Below, in pieces: positions 24,585 to 38,400 of a stretch of 64,000 nucleotides of DNA. Both the position numbers and the translations under genes were made by a program. The notes beneath the pieces are model-generated. The model saw nothing but the letters and a program-made list of their open reading frames with translations. It was not told the origin of the DNA and did no database searches. The DNA is from Eretmocerus hayati (lineage: Eukaryota > Arthropoda > Insecta > Hymenoptera > Aphelinidae): the NCBI GenBank assembly GCA_029851415.1, contig CM056742.1:50198954-50262953 (forward strand). The letters are read 5' to 3'. Numbering within the stretch: the stretch's first letter is position 1; every line of letters begins with the position of its first letter.

Positions 24585-26435
24585 ACGGTGACCGCTTAAC
24601 CCAAAAGTGCTTGCACTTCACAATTTCTTGAACCCACTTCAAGTACATAATAAATGTGACTTCTTCCAACAATAATCGAAAATATAGCCGGAGCCGTTTT
24701 TGAGAAATATTAAGTCGATGGTTTTTTCATTCGAGCCCATGTAATTCTGCTCATCAGGCCACATCTACGTCTCTTGCGCCCTCTATTCTGACTCGCCAGA
24801 TCATTTTCAACGTATTCCAGCTCTAACTCAGAACTATTACTAGAACTTCGAGATAACTGGAGCAAGATACATCTTGATCATGTACAGCTGTGCTATCTTA
24901 TCAACATCTGATTGCTGCAAAATGCAACTCTAACAAATCCAAGCTTCTTGGGCGTCGGATTCTGGCGTATCTTGATATTGCTCAACGCACCTTGTGGCAT
25001 CTACGAGCGCAATTAAAGCACTGTCTAATGAAGTAAGACAGACTGGATTTCCATGGAGTAGAGCTTAGTTATCACATTTTTATTAGACAATATTTCATTG
25101 TTCGAAAAGGAATCAACATTCCTCGAGTTGATATCTCCAGAGCATCTCCGTATCATGCGTGACCTCTATTTCAGGTACCCCGGATGAGTGAAGAGACATC
25201 CTGAGGCGCTGGCCTATTAACTCAAGAAATGTTAATTCCTTTTCGGAAAATGAGATCCGTGTCCATTAAGAATGTATAATTGAACTCCATTTCATAGAAA
25301 TCCAGTCTGTCTTACTTGATTAGACAGTACTTAAAATGCGCTCATAAATGCCACAAGTTACATTCAGCAACATCAAGATACGCCAGAATCTGACGCCCAA
25401 GAAGCTTGGATTTCTTAGGATTGCATTTTGCAACAATGAAATGTTGATGGCATAGCACAGCTGTACATGATCAAAATTTGTCTTACTCCAGAAGATCCTG
25501 AGATTCTTTTAATGGCTCTGAATTAGAGCTAGAATACGTAGAAAATGATCCGGGGAGTCAGAATCGAGAACACAAGAGACGTAATGTGGCTCGAAGGGTA
25601 AAATTACATGGGCATTAGGGAGGTCCTCATTTTCCAAACTCTCTTTTTCGACTTCTTCCGCGGTTTTCTCGCACCCTTATGACTAGAAAATAGTGTTCTA
25701 ACCGCGAAGAAGCCGAAAGAAAATCTCTAAACATCCCGACAGAGCGATTCTCAAATCAAATTCCTTACCCAGTTATTGGCCTTTCCTGCGCACGCGCGTG
25801 ATTGTATGCTTGTGAAAGTATCTTTAAACGGTAGCTGGTAGAATTTCCTTCAAAATGACCCCTTGATGAAGTCTATTTGATGCATTTTTCAGCAGAGTTA
25901 AGACTGTTTTTAGGAAGTGAACGAGTCCAAGCTGGCACGGATGACCGCTGTTCGACTCACAGATTTGACACTTTGGGCTCTTCCACTTTCTAAAAGAATT
26001 CACAACTTTGGTCGAGATACATCAAATCTATTTTATCAGAGGGTCATTTGAAGGGTATTTTGCCAGATATCTTTTGAAGATACTTCCACAAGCATACAAT
26101 TACGCGCATATGCAGGGAGGGCCAATAAATGGGTAAGGAATTCGATTCAAAAATTGCTCTGGCGGGATAGTTAGAGATTTTTTTCGGCTTCCTGACGGTT
26201 AGGGCACTATTTTCCAGTCATAAGGATGCAAGAAAACCGCGGAAGAAGTCAAAAAAGAGTTTGGGAAATAAGGACCACTCTAATGTGCATGAATGGAAAA
26301 AACATCGACTTGATAATAATTCTCAAAATTGGCTAGGGCGACTTTTTTGATTCTTGTTGGAGTAAGTCACATTTATTAAGTACGTGAAGTGAGTCCGAGG
26401 AATTCTGAAGTGCATGCACCTTCGGGTTAAAGTCA
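24585..26435. mobile_element. palindromic element B (host of nested palindrome A)
   Basis: The left arm (24585-24745 then 25613-25935) is complementary to the right arm (about 25970-26435) with moderate divergence. Examples are AAGTCGATG at 24712 against CATCGACTT at 26303, and CTTCTTCCGCGGTTTTCT against AGAAAACCGCGGAAGAAG. The left arm is split by element A. No coding frame is preserved. Confidence 0.65.
24746..25612. mobile_element. palindromic element A, nested in element B
   Basis: Arms of about 390 bp, ends CCCATGTAATT / AATTACATGGG, with complementary landmarks such as CAAGCTTCTTGGGCGTC against GACGCCCAAGAAGCTTG and CTGTCTAATGAAGTAAGACAG against its partner. A spacer of roughly 75 bp separates the arms. 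Removing it restores the pairing of element B's left arm with its right arm, so the insertion order is clear. Confidence 0.7.
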
Positions 26436-28089
26436 ATTCAAAACTTAGAGCATTCTACTCTGTAGTAACGCGAAATTTCTCCTTCTCAATGAAGCATGCC
26501 GACAGTTGAAATCATCATCTTAGTTATCTCAAGATGGACTTCTTTACAGTGGTCACGCGAAATTGACTTCGTGGACAATCTGCAACAGTGAGGATTGGTA
26601 ACGAGTCGAGTGAGAGGCCACACCGCCGACTGTACTCCACTGCACTGGCAAAGAGTCGTGTTATTCGGCACAGCAACCTGCTACTCAAATGCAATGAGGA
26701 ACCGAAGACTTGTGAGCATATCATGTAAATAACACTTCATACTATTAAGACTACTTTTGCAATGAAAATTTCTTAACGCTGAAATTCATAACATTTGTCC
26801 CGTCCGATCATAAAACTGTGTATAGAAATCAGAAAATTTGCACTGGCAATGATATTTGAAATACTTGATAGAGCAGAGTATCGAAAAGATGCCTGTCGCA
26901 ATCGTCAATCAGTATGGAAAACGATAATCATTCATGTACATACATATTTGTAACGAAAATGCTATATGGCTAAAGAAGGCCGACACTAGAGAAATTTTAA
27001 CGAAACTATCTCATGCTGAGAGAGTAGTTGTTAATGGAACCCCACACTGCACCAAAGACTGTCGCTCGTGAACTTTTTCGTTCTGTCTGTACCAAATAGG
27101 GCTGACTTGCTTGAGGTATAGGAAATAAAGTGCTAATCTTCTCTAGGAAACTTTGATAATAATGAGGGATGTGCCTAGCAGCAACCTTGAGATTTACACA
27201 ATCATTATCCAATTAAAATATCTCGTACCAAATACTTCTTTGTATTGAGATTTTTACGGCGCCTTTATCTAGTCGAATATTTACATCTGTATTCAGTATT
27301 TCTGCGGGAGAGAAGCTGATCGAATTCAGCTCTTTTTGAAAATCTATACAAATTTATATTAAAACTTGTTACAAGTATCAAAGTGCATTGCTTCAACACT
27401 TATGGCTGTACCCAGGCCTGTCTTTTTCAATACAGCTTCAACCAATGGTAACATTTGGGTACTTTTGTCTGTCATTTGTGGGATTGTGGATACAATGTCC
27501 TAGATTATTTCCAAAGTGAATGCCGATCTCTAGCGCAAAAAATATTATTGTGTCATTGATTCCAATATTCGAAATTCATAGCAGATTATTTCGTCGAATT
27601 CCATTTTGAAGAAAATATTTTGGATGTTTGTTGGACGAATCAACGTTATATTGGATTAGTGTTGTTTTACGTCGATCACCTTGATTACTCCGAATAATGC
27701 AAAAAAATGTTTTGTTAATTATCATGCATTGTCATCTCTAATCACATTCCTGTATCTTAGCCACAACGTTATAATCTCAGATTATGTTGTAAGAAGATGA
27801 ACAATATGACTCATAACTAGGGTCGGTTCATCGATCAGACTGGTTGAACTGACCTTTTGAGGTATTTCAAACTAAACAAATTATAGGTCAATTTGGCAAG
27901 GAACTTACACGTGGCCTCTCAATTTCATCACTAAATGGCAAAATTTGAGTACTTCAGGACGATTTTAGACGTAAATGGTAGGTGGCACATCCAATAATCA
28001 ATATTGATGAGAATTATTGTTTAAAAATTTGCGCGTGGCATGAATAAACAGTGGAAACATGCATTTCACACGGGTTTTCCATTCTACGT
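26436..28089. other. no gene seen
   Basis: AT-rich intergenic DNA. A few 60-70 codon frames on the minus strand (around 26486-26724 and 27006-27212) have no family resemblance. Confidence 0.5.
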
Positions 28090-28685
28090 CGGGAAATCTT
28101 GGTTTTTTCGGGAAAAATTCATGATCAAGTTATTTGTAGATCTTCATAAGAACTACAAAAATATGCTCAACACTTTTCTCCAAAAAATTCATCCTCCAGG
28201 AGTGATTCTTGATCAATTATAATCGAATTTGGATAAATAAATTTGCTAAAATTGTTCGTGCCAGGTGCGAACTGAACTATTTTTCAAAGTTGATGTAGTG
28301 AATTCTGAGCAACGAAGGTCTCTCGGTATTATTCCTGAGTTTAATCTTATTCAAGTAATAGAAATAGCCAATTTTGCTTCTTCCAACCCTAAATGTGGTG
28401 CTTTCATTACTGCATTTAGAGTTGAAAGTCAGGAAATTCGCTATTTGCTTTACTCGAAAACGATTAAACGTGAGAAGAAATAGCAAGAGATCTCTTTTGT
28501 TTGGAATTGACCCAATCATCTTAGGAAAATAGTTCGAACCTGATATGAACAAGTTTAGCGAATTTATTCAAACGAATTCGATTATAACTTCGATCAAGAA
28601 TAACTCCTGAAGGATGCATTTCCCGGAGAAGAGTGTTCACAGAGGCCGACTATACTTGTAGATCTTTCAAACATCTACAAATTAC
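28090..28685. repeat. imperfect palindrome about 0.6 kb
   Basis: TTTGTAGATCTTCATAAG near 28131 pairs with the CTTTCAAACATCTACAAA region near 28667, and CTCCAGGAGTGATTCTTGATC pairs with GATCAAGAATAACTCCTGAAG. Divergence of around 20-25% suggests an old inverted-repeat element. It encodes nothing recognisable. Confidence 0.65.
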
Positions 28686-28689
28686 GTTG

Positions 28690-28960
28690 ATATCAATCGA
28701 TTTCGAGACTCTAATGCTTTCTTTGGACCACTGCGAGATTGTCCCTCAACTCAACACATCATGATACTAGCCCAGCCTCCACCTCCTTATTTTGTAATAT
28801 TTCAGGAATAGTGATGCACGATTGACATTAATGAAAGCAGTGATAATTTGATGGAAATGATGATTGTATAAGTGACTTTTTCGTTTTCGTAAGACAATCT
28901 CGCAGTGGTAAAAAAAAAGCATTAGAGTCTCGAAATCGATTGCCTTGCTTCTGGACATTA
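28690..28960. repeat. short inverted repeat around a 160-bp loop
   Basis: ATCGATTTCGAGACTCTAATG followed by CCACTGCGAGATTGTC (28697-28752) is complementary to GACAATCTCGCAGTGG and CATTAGAGTCTCGAAATCGAT (28891-28942). Arms are about 55 bp with high identity. Confidence 0.7.
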
Positions 28961-31900
28961 GAGTCAAAAAAATAAAATAGTTGATATCAATTTTTCTGAA
29001 AAATCAGTATTTTCCGAATTGTAATGGAAAAAGTGTATGTTTTTATTGTTCATTCATGCCGCGCCCCCAATTTTTAAAAAATAATTCACATCAATACCGA
29101 CTTTTGGACGGGCCACTCATCAGTTGAGCCCAAAATTGGCCTGAAGTACCGAGTACAGCCACTTTCTTCAACTAGAAGCGTTTCTGGGAGGGTCACACCC
29201 CTGCCTTCAAAACTTCTCGAGATAATCTGAAATGAAATACGATTGTTGATGGTTGAGCGATTGATTTGCTTGATTATTCTCACTGGAGTTTACTCTATGA
29301 AAAAATTTTTTTTGTATTGCATACTGATATATTGTTACTGCGAATTCCTATTTTCTCAATCAGGTGATCAAAATATCAAGTTCGGTCCGCAATTATGTCT
29401 TTTTAGATCATTTTTTGGCCTGAGATACAGTAGGTGCGCTTCATTTTTATTTCTACGTACAGCAATGCTTGCTATATTTCTAAACATGCACATACAACAA
29501 TGATTGATCCATAAATCGTTAAAAATGTGAGATCTATATCTCTTATGCTGTACCTACAGCTTTAGTTATTTACTCGTGTTAATGTTGACATATTGAGATA
29601 TTCTATTATATATCATACTGTGAAGATCGGTCCTAAGAGTATCGATCGTTTCTGCGCTAATATAGGTATACTTTTCACAATACTACGTGGAGAAGAACGT
29701 ATTCAACTGTCTATTTTGAAGATTGAATTTCTCCTGAAAGACTAAACATTGAGTAATTACGAACTGCCTCAAGAATGAGCTGCCGTCTGATTTTGTAACT
29801 AATATTCATGTCGTGAAGGAAAGAACATTGACGGAAAAAATCATACTTGATTGCAAGGTTGTACATTTCAAATGGTCCTGGAGGATGAAAAATCACTTGA
29901 AAGGAATAGTGTAGGATTCTGATAGAATACACTCGGTAGGATTTTTTACAGGACAATTATCCTCCTCGGCCTCTCTTCGTTTTGGGCCGAATTGATATAT
30001 TTTCATGAAAAACACGTATATCTATCTGATGAGAACTTTTGATGAAATTTCAGCATTGACCGTATTTCTGAAGTCATTTCAAAGCCCTTAGAAAAAACTT
30101 GAGGGATTTTCATCTGTTGAAGGACACGAGGAATATGTTCATTGCTCCCACTAATAACGCATAAATTTCGTTTTTCTCGCACACAATGATTGCTCATGAA
30201 TGTGTCCGGCATTCAGAAAATATCCGTAGACTTCAAAACCCGAGCGACGTCACAACTTCCCACCTCCAAATTTAATTTTTTTCTTTCCAGGACCAAATGA
30301 AATGAGAATTTGAGTAAATGACATATAATTGGAACGTAGCATGAATCACAATGATTGCATCATAGAAGCGAACAATAATCAATCAACATTTTGCTATCAT
30401 TGCATTCATGGGCTGATAACTATGAATCGCGATGAGCTTGATTTGCTTGCTGATTTGTATGTATCGTAAGCGATTTGGCTTTCAACGCTGCTGACTGAAC
30501 ACTCTTTACACCGTAGTTGACATATATTATAGTCATATAGAGTAGTTCTCACGAAGCTAAAAATACCAGCGTGCATTTTCTCTCTGAGTCCCAGGTACAA
30601 TGGATGATGGATGCTTCAAACATCATCTGAGTAGGTGAAATTTGATTATATGCACTTGAAAATTTTTCTGTAAATGTACACTAGTGAAATTTGATTCTTT
30701 GGTTGTATCGCACAAGCAAAGGACGTTTAATTTGAGTAAAAATGAGCCCTTAGGATCAATTTGTCTCCACATCGAATGACGTTTATGTAATTATTGAATA
30801 GTATCAATTGATGGGAAGTATGGGAACTCAACGTGCCAAACTATAGAGAATCTGGGAATTAATTCAAGTTGGGGGATTTGTTAACAAGCGTTTCATGTTT
30901 CTCCGAGATAATCTGTGATAGGTCCAATGACTCAGGTTGGTCCCGGCCATCAGCTAAGAAGATCCAAAGTGACGAGAATACCGATGAAGGGTCGATTGGA
31001 ATCTTTGACTGGGATAATTCAGGATTCCACAGAATACTGTTCACATACGATAAAGATACAATGATATAACAGCCACATTATGTTTTACTCTCAAGACTCC
31101 CCAACATTGATATCAGATCGAGGTTGAAAAAAATTTTCCTCGATTTTTATTCATTTCTCATCCTACAATGGTAGTCTTCTGTATCTACGCTGATATGGCA
31201 CTAATTTATCATCAAAATCACTCAAAGTATACTTCTTCAACAACACGTAGTTTTGCGGTGCATGCCGCAATGATGAAATATACATCAAAATTTCCCAAGA
31301 ACTCAAGTGGTTTGCGAAAAATTTGGTTTTGCCATGGAGTGATTAGGACTGTAATCTCGAACAAATGTTCTGGTACAAACATGTTATGAAGAGTCAATGC
31401 TCTACTTGGGTAATGCTGTAATATACAGTCTCTACTGTAAGTCTTGTATATTTATAACATATTTTGTATGTACAGATTATTAATGTAATTTCTTGTAATA
31501 AAGATTGACTTACGAAATGACATAGACCCAAAATAATTATTTCACGTCCAACTCACTCACAATTTTGGCTCGATTCAACATTTTCGTCTGATTTGTAGGG
31601 CGCGTGTCACACTCTTATTCTTTTCAACATCCCGTGAAATTTTTCTGATGTTTGCATTTGAGGCCCAACCGGGTTCATCCAATTGGAATAGTCTACACGA
31701 GGAAAAATTAGTAACTCACTTCCGTGTATCTTGCTTTATTTTCTACAATAATGAAAAATCGATAACAACTATCGTTGCTCTAGGGTCAGTATTGGTATCA
31801 TCACTATGCTGGTTCCAACGAGAGAATATTTTTTGAGACTGAAGTTGAATCAAGTGAGGGAATTTTCGGAGAATGAGTAAAACGTCTTTTAGGAGAGTTT

Positions 31901-31961
31901 GACGATTTTGTAGACGTAGATTCGCGAATATCGATATTTTATAATTGAGTGGTTGCATGTA
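28961..31961. other. no gene seen
   Basis: Three kilobases of AT-rich intergenic DNA. All frames are short and none resembles a known protein. No tandem or inverted repeat of note was found. Confidence 0.5.
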
Positions 31962-33104
31962 CATTAGGGTGGGCCGAAAAACAACTTTTCTTCGATATCG
32001 ATACGCTTGGGGTCGGAAAAGTTGGGTTTCAACTAGTACATGTGGAAATCTCTTCGCTGGGCGCTGGGAAACCACATTTTCAGTTGCAGCAAGAGCCGTG
32101 AAGGTTTTTTCCAAATTAACACAGGTTCAAATGGGAAAGTACCTTTTTTGCTCATTTTTTCTTCACTATTTAGCACGTATTTCTGACGCATCTTGACATT
32201 TTTCGACGTAACTTAACTCATTTTGAAGCTTGTTCCAAAACCTACAAAATGAGCTAAAGTACGTCCAATTTCGACTAATCCAAGCCAGTCTATCTCAACT
32301 TTCCCAAGAAGTGATCATTATTAAAAATCCCAAAAATAGGGCGATTCTCCTTTCAAACTTTGCTTGTATTTCCGGTGCATCTGAACATTTTTGAACGTAC
32401 TTTAGCTCATTTTGAAGCTTGTTCCGAAACCTACAAAATGAGCAAAGGTACGTCCAATTTCGACGAACCCGAGCTAATCTATCTCAATTTTTCTATATAG
32501 TGATTAGTTTTGAAAAATCCGAAAATAAGCGACTTCCCCCTCCCGCCTCACTCCTTTCAAAACTCGAAATGGAAAAGTTGAGATAGATTGGCTCGGGTTA
32601 GTCGAAATCGGACATAATTTAGCTCATTCTGTAGGTTTTGGAACAAGCTTCAAAATGAGCTAAAGTACGTTGAAAAATGTTCAGATGCACCAGAAATACA
32701 AGCAAAGTTTGAAGGGAGAATCGCCCTATTTTTGGGATTTTTAATAATGATTACTTCTTGGGAAAGTTGAGATAGATTGGCTTGGAATAGTCGAAATTGG
32801 ACGTACTTCAGCTCATTTTGTTGGTTTTGGAACAAGCTTCAAAATGAGCTAAAGTACGTCGAAAAATGTCAAAATGCGTCAGGAATACGTGCTAAATAGT
32901 GAAGAAAAAATGAGCAAAAAAGGTACTTTCTCATTTAAACCTGTGTTGATTTGGAAAAAAACCTTCACGGCTCTTGCTGCAACTGAAGATGTGGTTTCCC
33001 AGCGCCCAGCGAAGAAATTTCCACATGTACTAGTTGAAACCCAACTGTTCCGACCCCAAGCGTATCGATATCGAAGAAAAGTTGTTTTTCGGCCCACCCT
33101 AATG
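31962..33104. mobile_element. full-length palindromic element, CATTAGGGTGGGCCG ends, TA target
   Basis: Termini CATTAGGGTGGGCCGAAAA and complement, flanked on both sides by TA, as for Tc1/mariner-type insertion. Outer ~250 bp of each arm are nearly identical; the middle (about 32200-32860) consists of related ~180-bp units built on AGCTCATTTTGAAGCTTGTT in both orientations. The open frames on both strands are by-products of the palindrome. MITE-like, no transposase. Confidence 0.8.
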
Positions 33105-33161
33105 TACATACATGCTCGACCAAGGACTTTCGTCTCGAGTATGATTAAACCAAAGTCTTAA

Positions 33162-34096
33162 TAAGGTAAGTTTACCCAACTTGCCTCTGTATCCAACTTG
33201 CCCCCATATGCCGATCTCGGGGATGGGCACTCCTTGGCCTCCCGGCAATTTTTTTTCACGTTTGTTATGTTGAAATAAATAAAAAAATAAGTAGTTTGCG
33301 TCGACCCCGAATCATTTCTACGTTCTCCAGAAAATCTAAAGTGATTTTTCTATTTTTCGTGATTGCTTAGCTAAGAAAGCACCGAGGGAATCGCGCTCAG
33401 TAAAATCGGTGCCAAATTCGTTGAGTTCAACCAATCTTAACGTACCTTAGCGCATTCGATTCCTTGTTCCAAGACCTTCAATTTCCATTTTTCAAATTTG
33501 CAAAATTTGAATATGGAGTTGTTTTATGTGCAAAACACGGAGACGATTTGTAAACAAGGATGCCAACATCGGAGTGTACCTAACATGCCCCCATATGTTT
33601 ATCTCGAAAGGGCGTGCGGTACGACTTTTTTTACCACTCAGAACGTGTTCATCACGTCAAAATGGGTCAGAAATAGTGTTTCGAACCACCGAAAAGCTCC
33701 AAATGTGCATGCACGGCGATAAAAACACTTTATCGCCGATTTCCATAATTTATTTCAGAAGAATTGAGACAGTTCGGCTCCAATCGATCCAAATTGGACG
33801 TAGTTTAGTGCATTTTAAGGGTCTTTGAGCAAGCTTCATGAAGTAAACCAAAGTTATTAAGAAAAAGGCTTAATGGGGGCAAGTTGGGTACACATTTTTG
33901 TAAACTCTGAAGAATCACCTTTTGGGAGAATTCAAACAGTTCGGCTTCAGTTGGTTCAAATTGATTGTACCTCAACTTATTCTGAAGGTCTTAAGACAAG
34001 CTTCAAAATGAGTTAAGGTACGTTGGAAAATATTGAGATGGGCCAGAGTTATTAAGAAAATGGCTTAATGGGGGCAAGTTGAGTACACTGACCTTA
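33162..34096. mobile_element. inverted-repeat element, AGGTAAGT...CCCAACTTG family, copy 2
   Basis: Begins TAAGGTAAGTTTACCCAACT and ends with the complement of TAAGGTCAGTGTACTCAACT. Shares the CCCCATATG, TGTGCAAAACACGG and GGCGATAAA blocks with 22644-23392. Several GGGGCAAGTTGGGTACAC strings repeat inside near the right end. No transposase frame. Confidence 0.6.
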
Positions 34097-34859
34097 TCCC
34101 CGATATCTGGACGACTCCTTCGCGGAATGGCTAATTTCGATTTTGGGTTTTCAAAAATATGTTGAGGTAGTTTTGAGTGTGATGGGCATTTTTAAACAAA
34201 TTTTTATCGCAACTTACAGATATAGGCAGTTTTTAATAATGTTATTGGAGTTTTCTGACAGGTAAGAATGGACATCAAGATGAAAGAGTTTATAGACGAA
34301 AAGTTTAGTTTTATTATCATCCCTGTACGAAACTACCCATGTCATGATGCTATGAAAAAATATTATTGGAAAAACATCACAAAATTGATAGCCAAGATAT
34401 TGCAAGAAGTGTGAATGTGCTGCTGGCTCATTGATAGCGAGTGTTAGAATCCAACGCGCAAGTTCGTACAATTTTACTCAACCAATTCGGTGAAGGAAGT
34501 CACTAACAATGGAAAATTCAAGAATATTGGCTATATGCAAGGATTTGATGTTCTTCAATTTGTAAGAAACAGAGTTTCAGACGATTCTGATCAAAATTAA
34601 GAAATTAAGAGCGATCAATGAAACGTTTGATTCAATCAATTCTCCATCAGACTCCTCAAAAATGGATTTAGAAATTGCATTTTAAATCTTGCAACACGTT
34701 GAAAATGACCCAAAGTAATGAGAATCTTGATGTATCTTGAGACAAGGAATGCAAGATTTTGTGAGATGACGCAGAGCTTACTAAATAATCGCCAACGATT
34801 GGCGTCGTTCTAATCTGCAATAAGCTCGACAAGTGACGTATCATTCCGTTTATGCATGA
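34097..34859. other. no gene seen
   Basis: AT-rich intergenic DNA separating the last repeat from the CpG-rich nidogen 5' region. Confidence 0.5.
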
Positions 34860-35217
34860 TCTAGCTCGTCGCTGCGTGTGCATTGAGCAGATGGCCGAGC
34901 AAGCGAGATTGCGGAGCCCGTAGAGCCGGAAATGGAGATCGGTTTGGAATGGTCGAAACGGGACGAGCAGTCCTCCCACTCGTTACACATGAAAATAGAT
35001 CGCGATATGGCCAAGCATCAGCCCAACGAGGTACAGGATCTTCGACGCGACGCGTTGCGTTAGTCTACTAGCGTAATTCTGAGACATTCGCGTGTTTGAC
35101 TTCCACGCGCGTCCGCAGAATCTCGAGGCGAGCCGTGCTGCTACACCGCTTGGACCGCGCTCTGGCGATCGAGAGCACCGCGTGAGCGCGCCAGTTGCAA
35201 TCGAACGGGCCGCCGAG
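34860..35217 (+). promoter_or_regulatory. Ndg: probable promoter and 5'UTR of nidogen
   Basis: GC content and CpG frequency rise sharply relative to the flanking DNA and continue into the first coding exon. An in-frame GTG-started extension back to 35092 exists, but the first in-frame ATG is at 35218 and is followed by a good signal peptide, so this stretch is treated as promoter and leader. No TATA box was identified. Confidence 0.4.
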
Positions 35218-35436
35218 ATGGCACGCGCGGGCGCCCTGTATCAGCTGCTGCGAGCCGTGCTCGCGTTCTCGATCTCAGCATCGCTTGTCCAGGCCCTCAG
35301 CAGGGACCGGTTGTACCGGGTCGATCTGCCCGGCGTGGCGAAGCTTCAGGCTGAGCCCAACGGAGCCGTGACCACGGCCGAGGTGCAGCTTCGCACCCCT
35401 GTCTTCCTCTACGATCGGCAGTACAGCAGCATCTTT
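35218..35436 (+). CDS. Ndg: nidogen exon 1: signal peptide and start of NIDO
   Basis: Starts MARAGALYQLLRAVLAFSIS; the hydrophobic core and small residues before ALS indicate secretion. Then VTTAEVQLRTPVFLYDRQYS matches the nidogen N-terminus (EI.L.TPV.FY...Y..IYV). Ends ATCTTT|gtgagt at a codon boundary and splices to VNGNGVLSF, rebuilding the conserved SIFVNGNGVLSF. Confidence 0.88.
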
Positions 35437-38400
35437 GTGAGTCCTTCGTTACAATCCTTCGACTGAAAGATCGGCATAGAACCACGACCTTGGACTACTC
35501 ATATATTCTTGTGCTGAATCGTATTGGAGTAAATTTGATCCTGGTCTGTTTGCGTGGAACTCCCAATTCTATCGTGTGTTCTCTTTTTTCTTGTGGAAAC
35601 TCATTGCTCTTCGGCCAGTTCAATTTTCCCGGGTGAAAATGGTGAAACGCGTGAGAGGAACACAAAATAGAAGCGTTCAATTACAAGAATTTGACTAGGC
35701 CGGAACTATGGACTAAATCATCTGTAATTCTAAGCATCGCCATGAAAGAGACGAAAATTTGACTAGACTTACAAGGGGAGGACCTGACCTTTGGATCGCC
35801 AATCCTTTCCAAATTTTTTTTTACAGTTTTGTGTCACCTAGAATATGAAGAATCCAGAGTAACTCCGTCAAATGGGCCTCCTGTCCAGAGCTACAAGCAA
35901 AAATGTTAGCGTTGCCAGTATACCTATATATATCACTTTTTAACATGGGCCTATATGGGCAATGTTAATGTCATGAGCTGTAACTCTGAACAGGAGGCCC
36001 ATTTGACGGAGTTACTCTGGATTCTTCATATTCTAGGTAATACAAAACTGTAAAAGAATTTTGGACAAGATTGGTGATCCAAAGGTCTGGTCCTCCCCTT
36101 GTTAGTGGCAAAGATACCCCAAACATGCGTAAGTTATAATGTCATCTGTGGTTGCTCAAGCGCGAAGCGCGAGCCTGTGATGAGATAAGTCACACGTGGA
36201 CGGCATTCAGGCTCTCCCGTGGGAAACGCCAGCGTGAAATCGCACAAATTTTCGACCGTTGATGTCGAAACCTGAGACTGCCCAATCTATACTCGATTGA
36301 ATCTCAACGCGCGTTTTTTATGCAGCGAAACTATTTCTGATCATTCCTGAGCAATATTATCGACTCTTCAAGACACAATTTCCATAAAAAATCTTGTGGA
36401 TCCGGAGGAACTACTAGTGCGAGTATTAGATCGATTGAGACAGAAAGGAGCTTGTCTGTAGCCCATCGTCTTCAAGTCAATCAAGTGAAGGTTTCAGTCC
36501 AATCTGCATTTCAACGTAAAGATAAGACCAATGAAACCGGAGAAAACAGTTTAAAAGCCGAAATGTCTCTGAAAGATCTGAGATAAGTGACGCGCCGATC
36601 ATTGCGGCGTTCTTTGTATCAAATGGAGTAGGAATATTATCATATTCAATGAGAGTCTTGTGACATCGATATTGCTTATAAACACACTCTTCAATTGAAA
36701 TATTTGTACGTGAACTATTTCGTCGGAAACGTTCAATCTCGAGCGACATTGGAGTTTACCCTGGGCTTAACGACTTGGAAATTATCTTACTTAGTGTCAC
36801 GGAAATAGCTTTATCGGATATAGATCATTTGAAAATTTTAGCTGACACCGCACACGACGCAGTCCCATGCAGATTATCGTCCAACGATCCATTTTTTTCA
36901 TGCATTTAACCAATTCATTCACATTGTCTAATATTTAGAATCGGCGGCTATTCTTTTTGGACACATCAGTAAAATTTGAGAAATGCTCACAAGTCTACCG
37001 ATGTGTGAAGTGAACCAAACGATAGCATAAGGCCCTAGGGAGAAAACAGTTCTATTTTCATCAAACTAACATAATTCGAATGGGTAAAACGAATTGAGAT
37101 CTGAAATCAATCAAAAATTATATATCTTGATTATGGAACTTCTGAATCAAGTTTGAGATGATGGTAGATATGCTCTCAACTGAAGACCATTTTGCGATCA
37201 TTTTGAGACGCAGTCTTTCAAAGCTTGGAGATCCATGAAGACGAGCCAGGCACAATTTTGCGATACCACTCGATTCACACGTGGCAAATTCACTTGCCCT
37301 ACCCCGTCGATCGTTTGTCTCAAATTCATCGTTCAGACGTAACCGAGGCGTTTTCGTCACAGTTTGCTGTTACTCTTCCATCGCAAACGAGTCTTTAGAT
37401 GGATTTGAGACATATTAGATGAGTGGTTTCACCGAAACCGTCCATTTAATACTGATCGTTCTTCTACACAACTTCAAGACCAGCTTGAGATGTTCGAACC
37501 AGATTACTAGGCTTCGATCTTTCACCTCTCATTCAAGATCAAATTCGAAATTCAAATATGATACAAAAATTGAGCCGACTCTCGAGCAACCAGGAAGCGA
37601 ATCTCGTACGTCAGAACATGATTTCCCGTCTCAACATTAACGATCCAGTAACTACGAATTTTAACGTTCAACTAATGCTCGACCAAAATAAGTTACTATT
37701 AGTTGCTCAAAGACTGAATTGAAAACGTATCGCTTACATGATGAAAGTCGTTCTCATGTTTACTTGATGTACATACACTCGGCGTCAATGAATACTTTCC
37801 AGAACACAGAAAGTACACGCAACCCTAGGTTAGAAATGCACGGGTGTGTTTCATTGTATGTATCACAGCGAAAATTTTTTTCGAAAAACTCCAACCAGCT
37901 GGTTGATTGGGGAATTCAACCATTTGGTAGAGGAAAGTGGTTAGATTTTCAAAAAAGCAATTGAACATCTCGTTTGACCACTTGGTTGCAGTTTTTCGAA
38001 AAAAATTTTTACAGTGTAGCTGTGTTTCGCTCTTACTGAGGATGATTACTGAGGAGAGTCATCCGAATGATTGATACAATGTCGGGCAATTTTCTGCTAT
38101 ATAATTTTGACAGTATTTTGGGTAAAACTTTACTAATTAAATCAAAATCAGTATATTTACGAGACATAATAGGAGAGTTCAGTATGTTTCTTTTCAAAAA
38201 ATCGTGACAACCGATTGGCTGAAGGTTTATGTTAATGGGTTAGAGCAATTTTTGCTTTATACAAGAAGCGAGCGAGTGATTTCGTCTAACATCGCTAGCT
38301 TTTGTGTCACGGGTTAGGGATTCTGTAACTTTACGTACATGTTGTATGAGACAAAAGAGAATGGTAAGCGTAGTTATCAGGCCCTGAAAGCCATCCGTGC

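Noticed and set aside
35092..35217. N-terminal extension of nidogen from an upstream non-ATG start
   Set aside because: The extension starts with GTG, and a proper signal peptide follows the first ATG at 35218; the extension would bury it.
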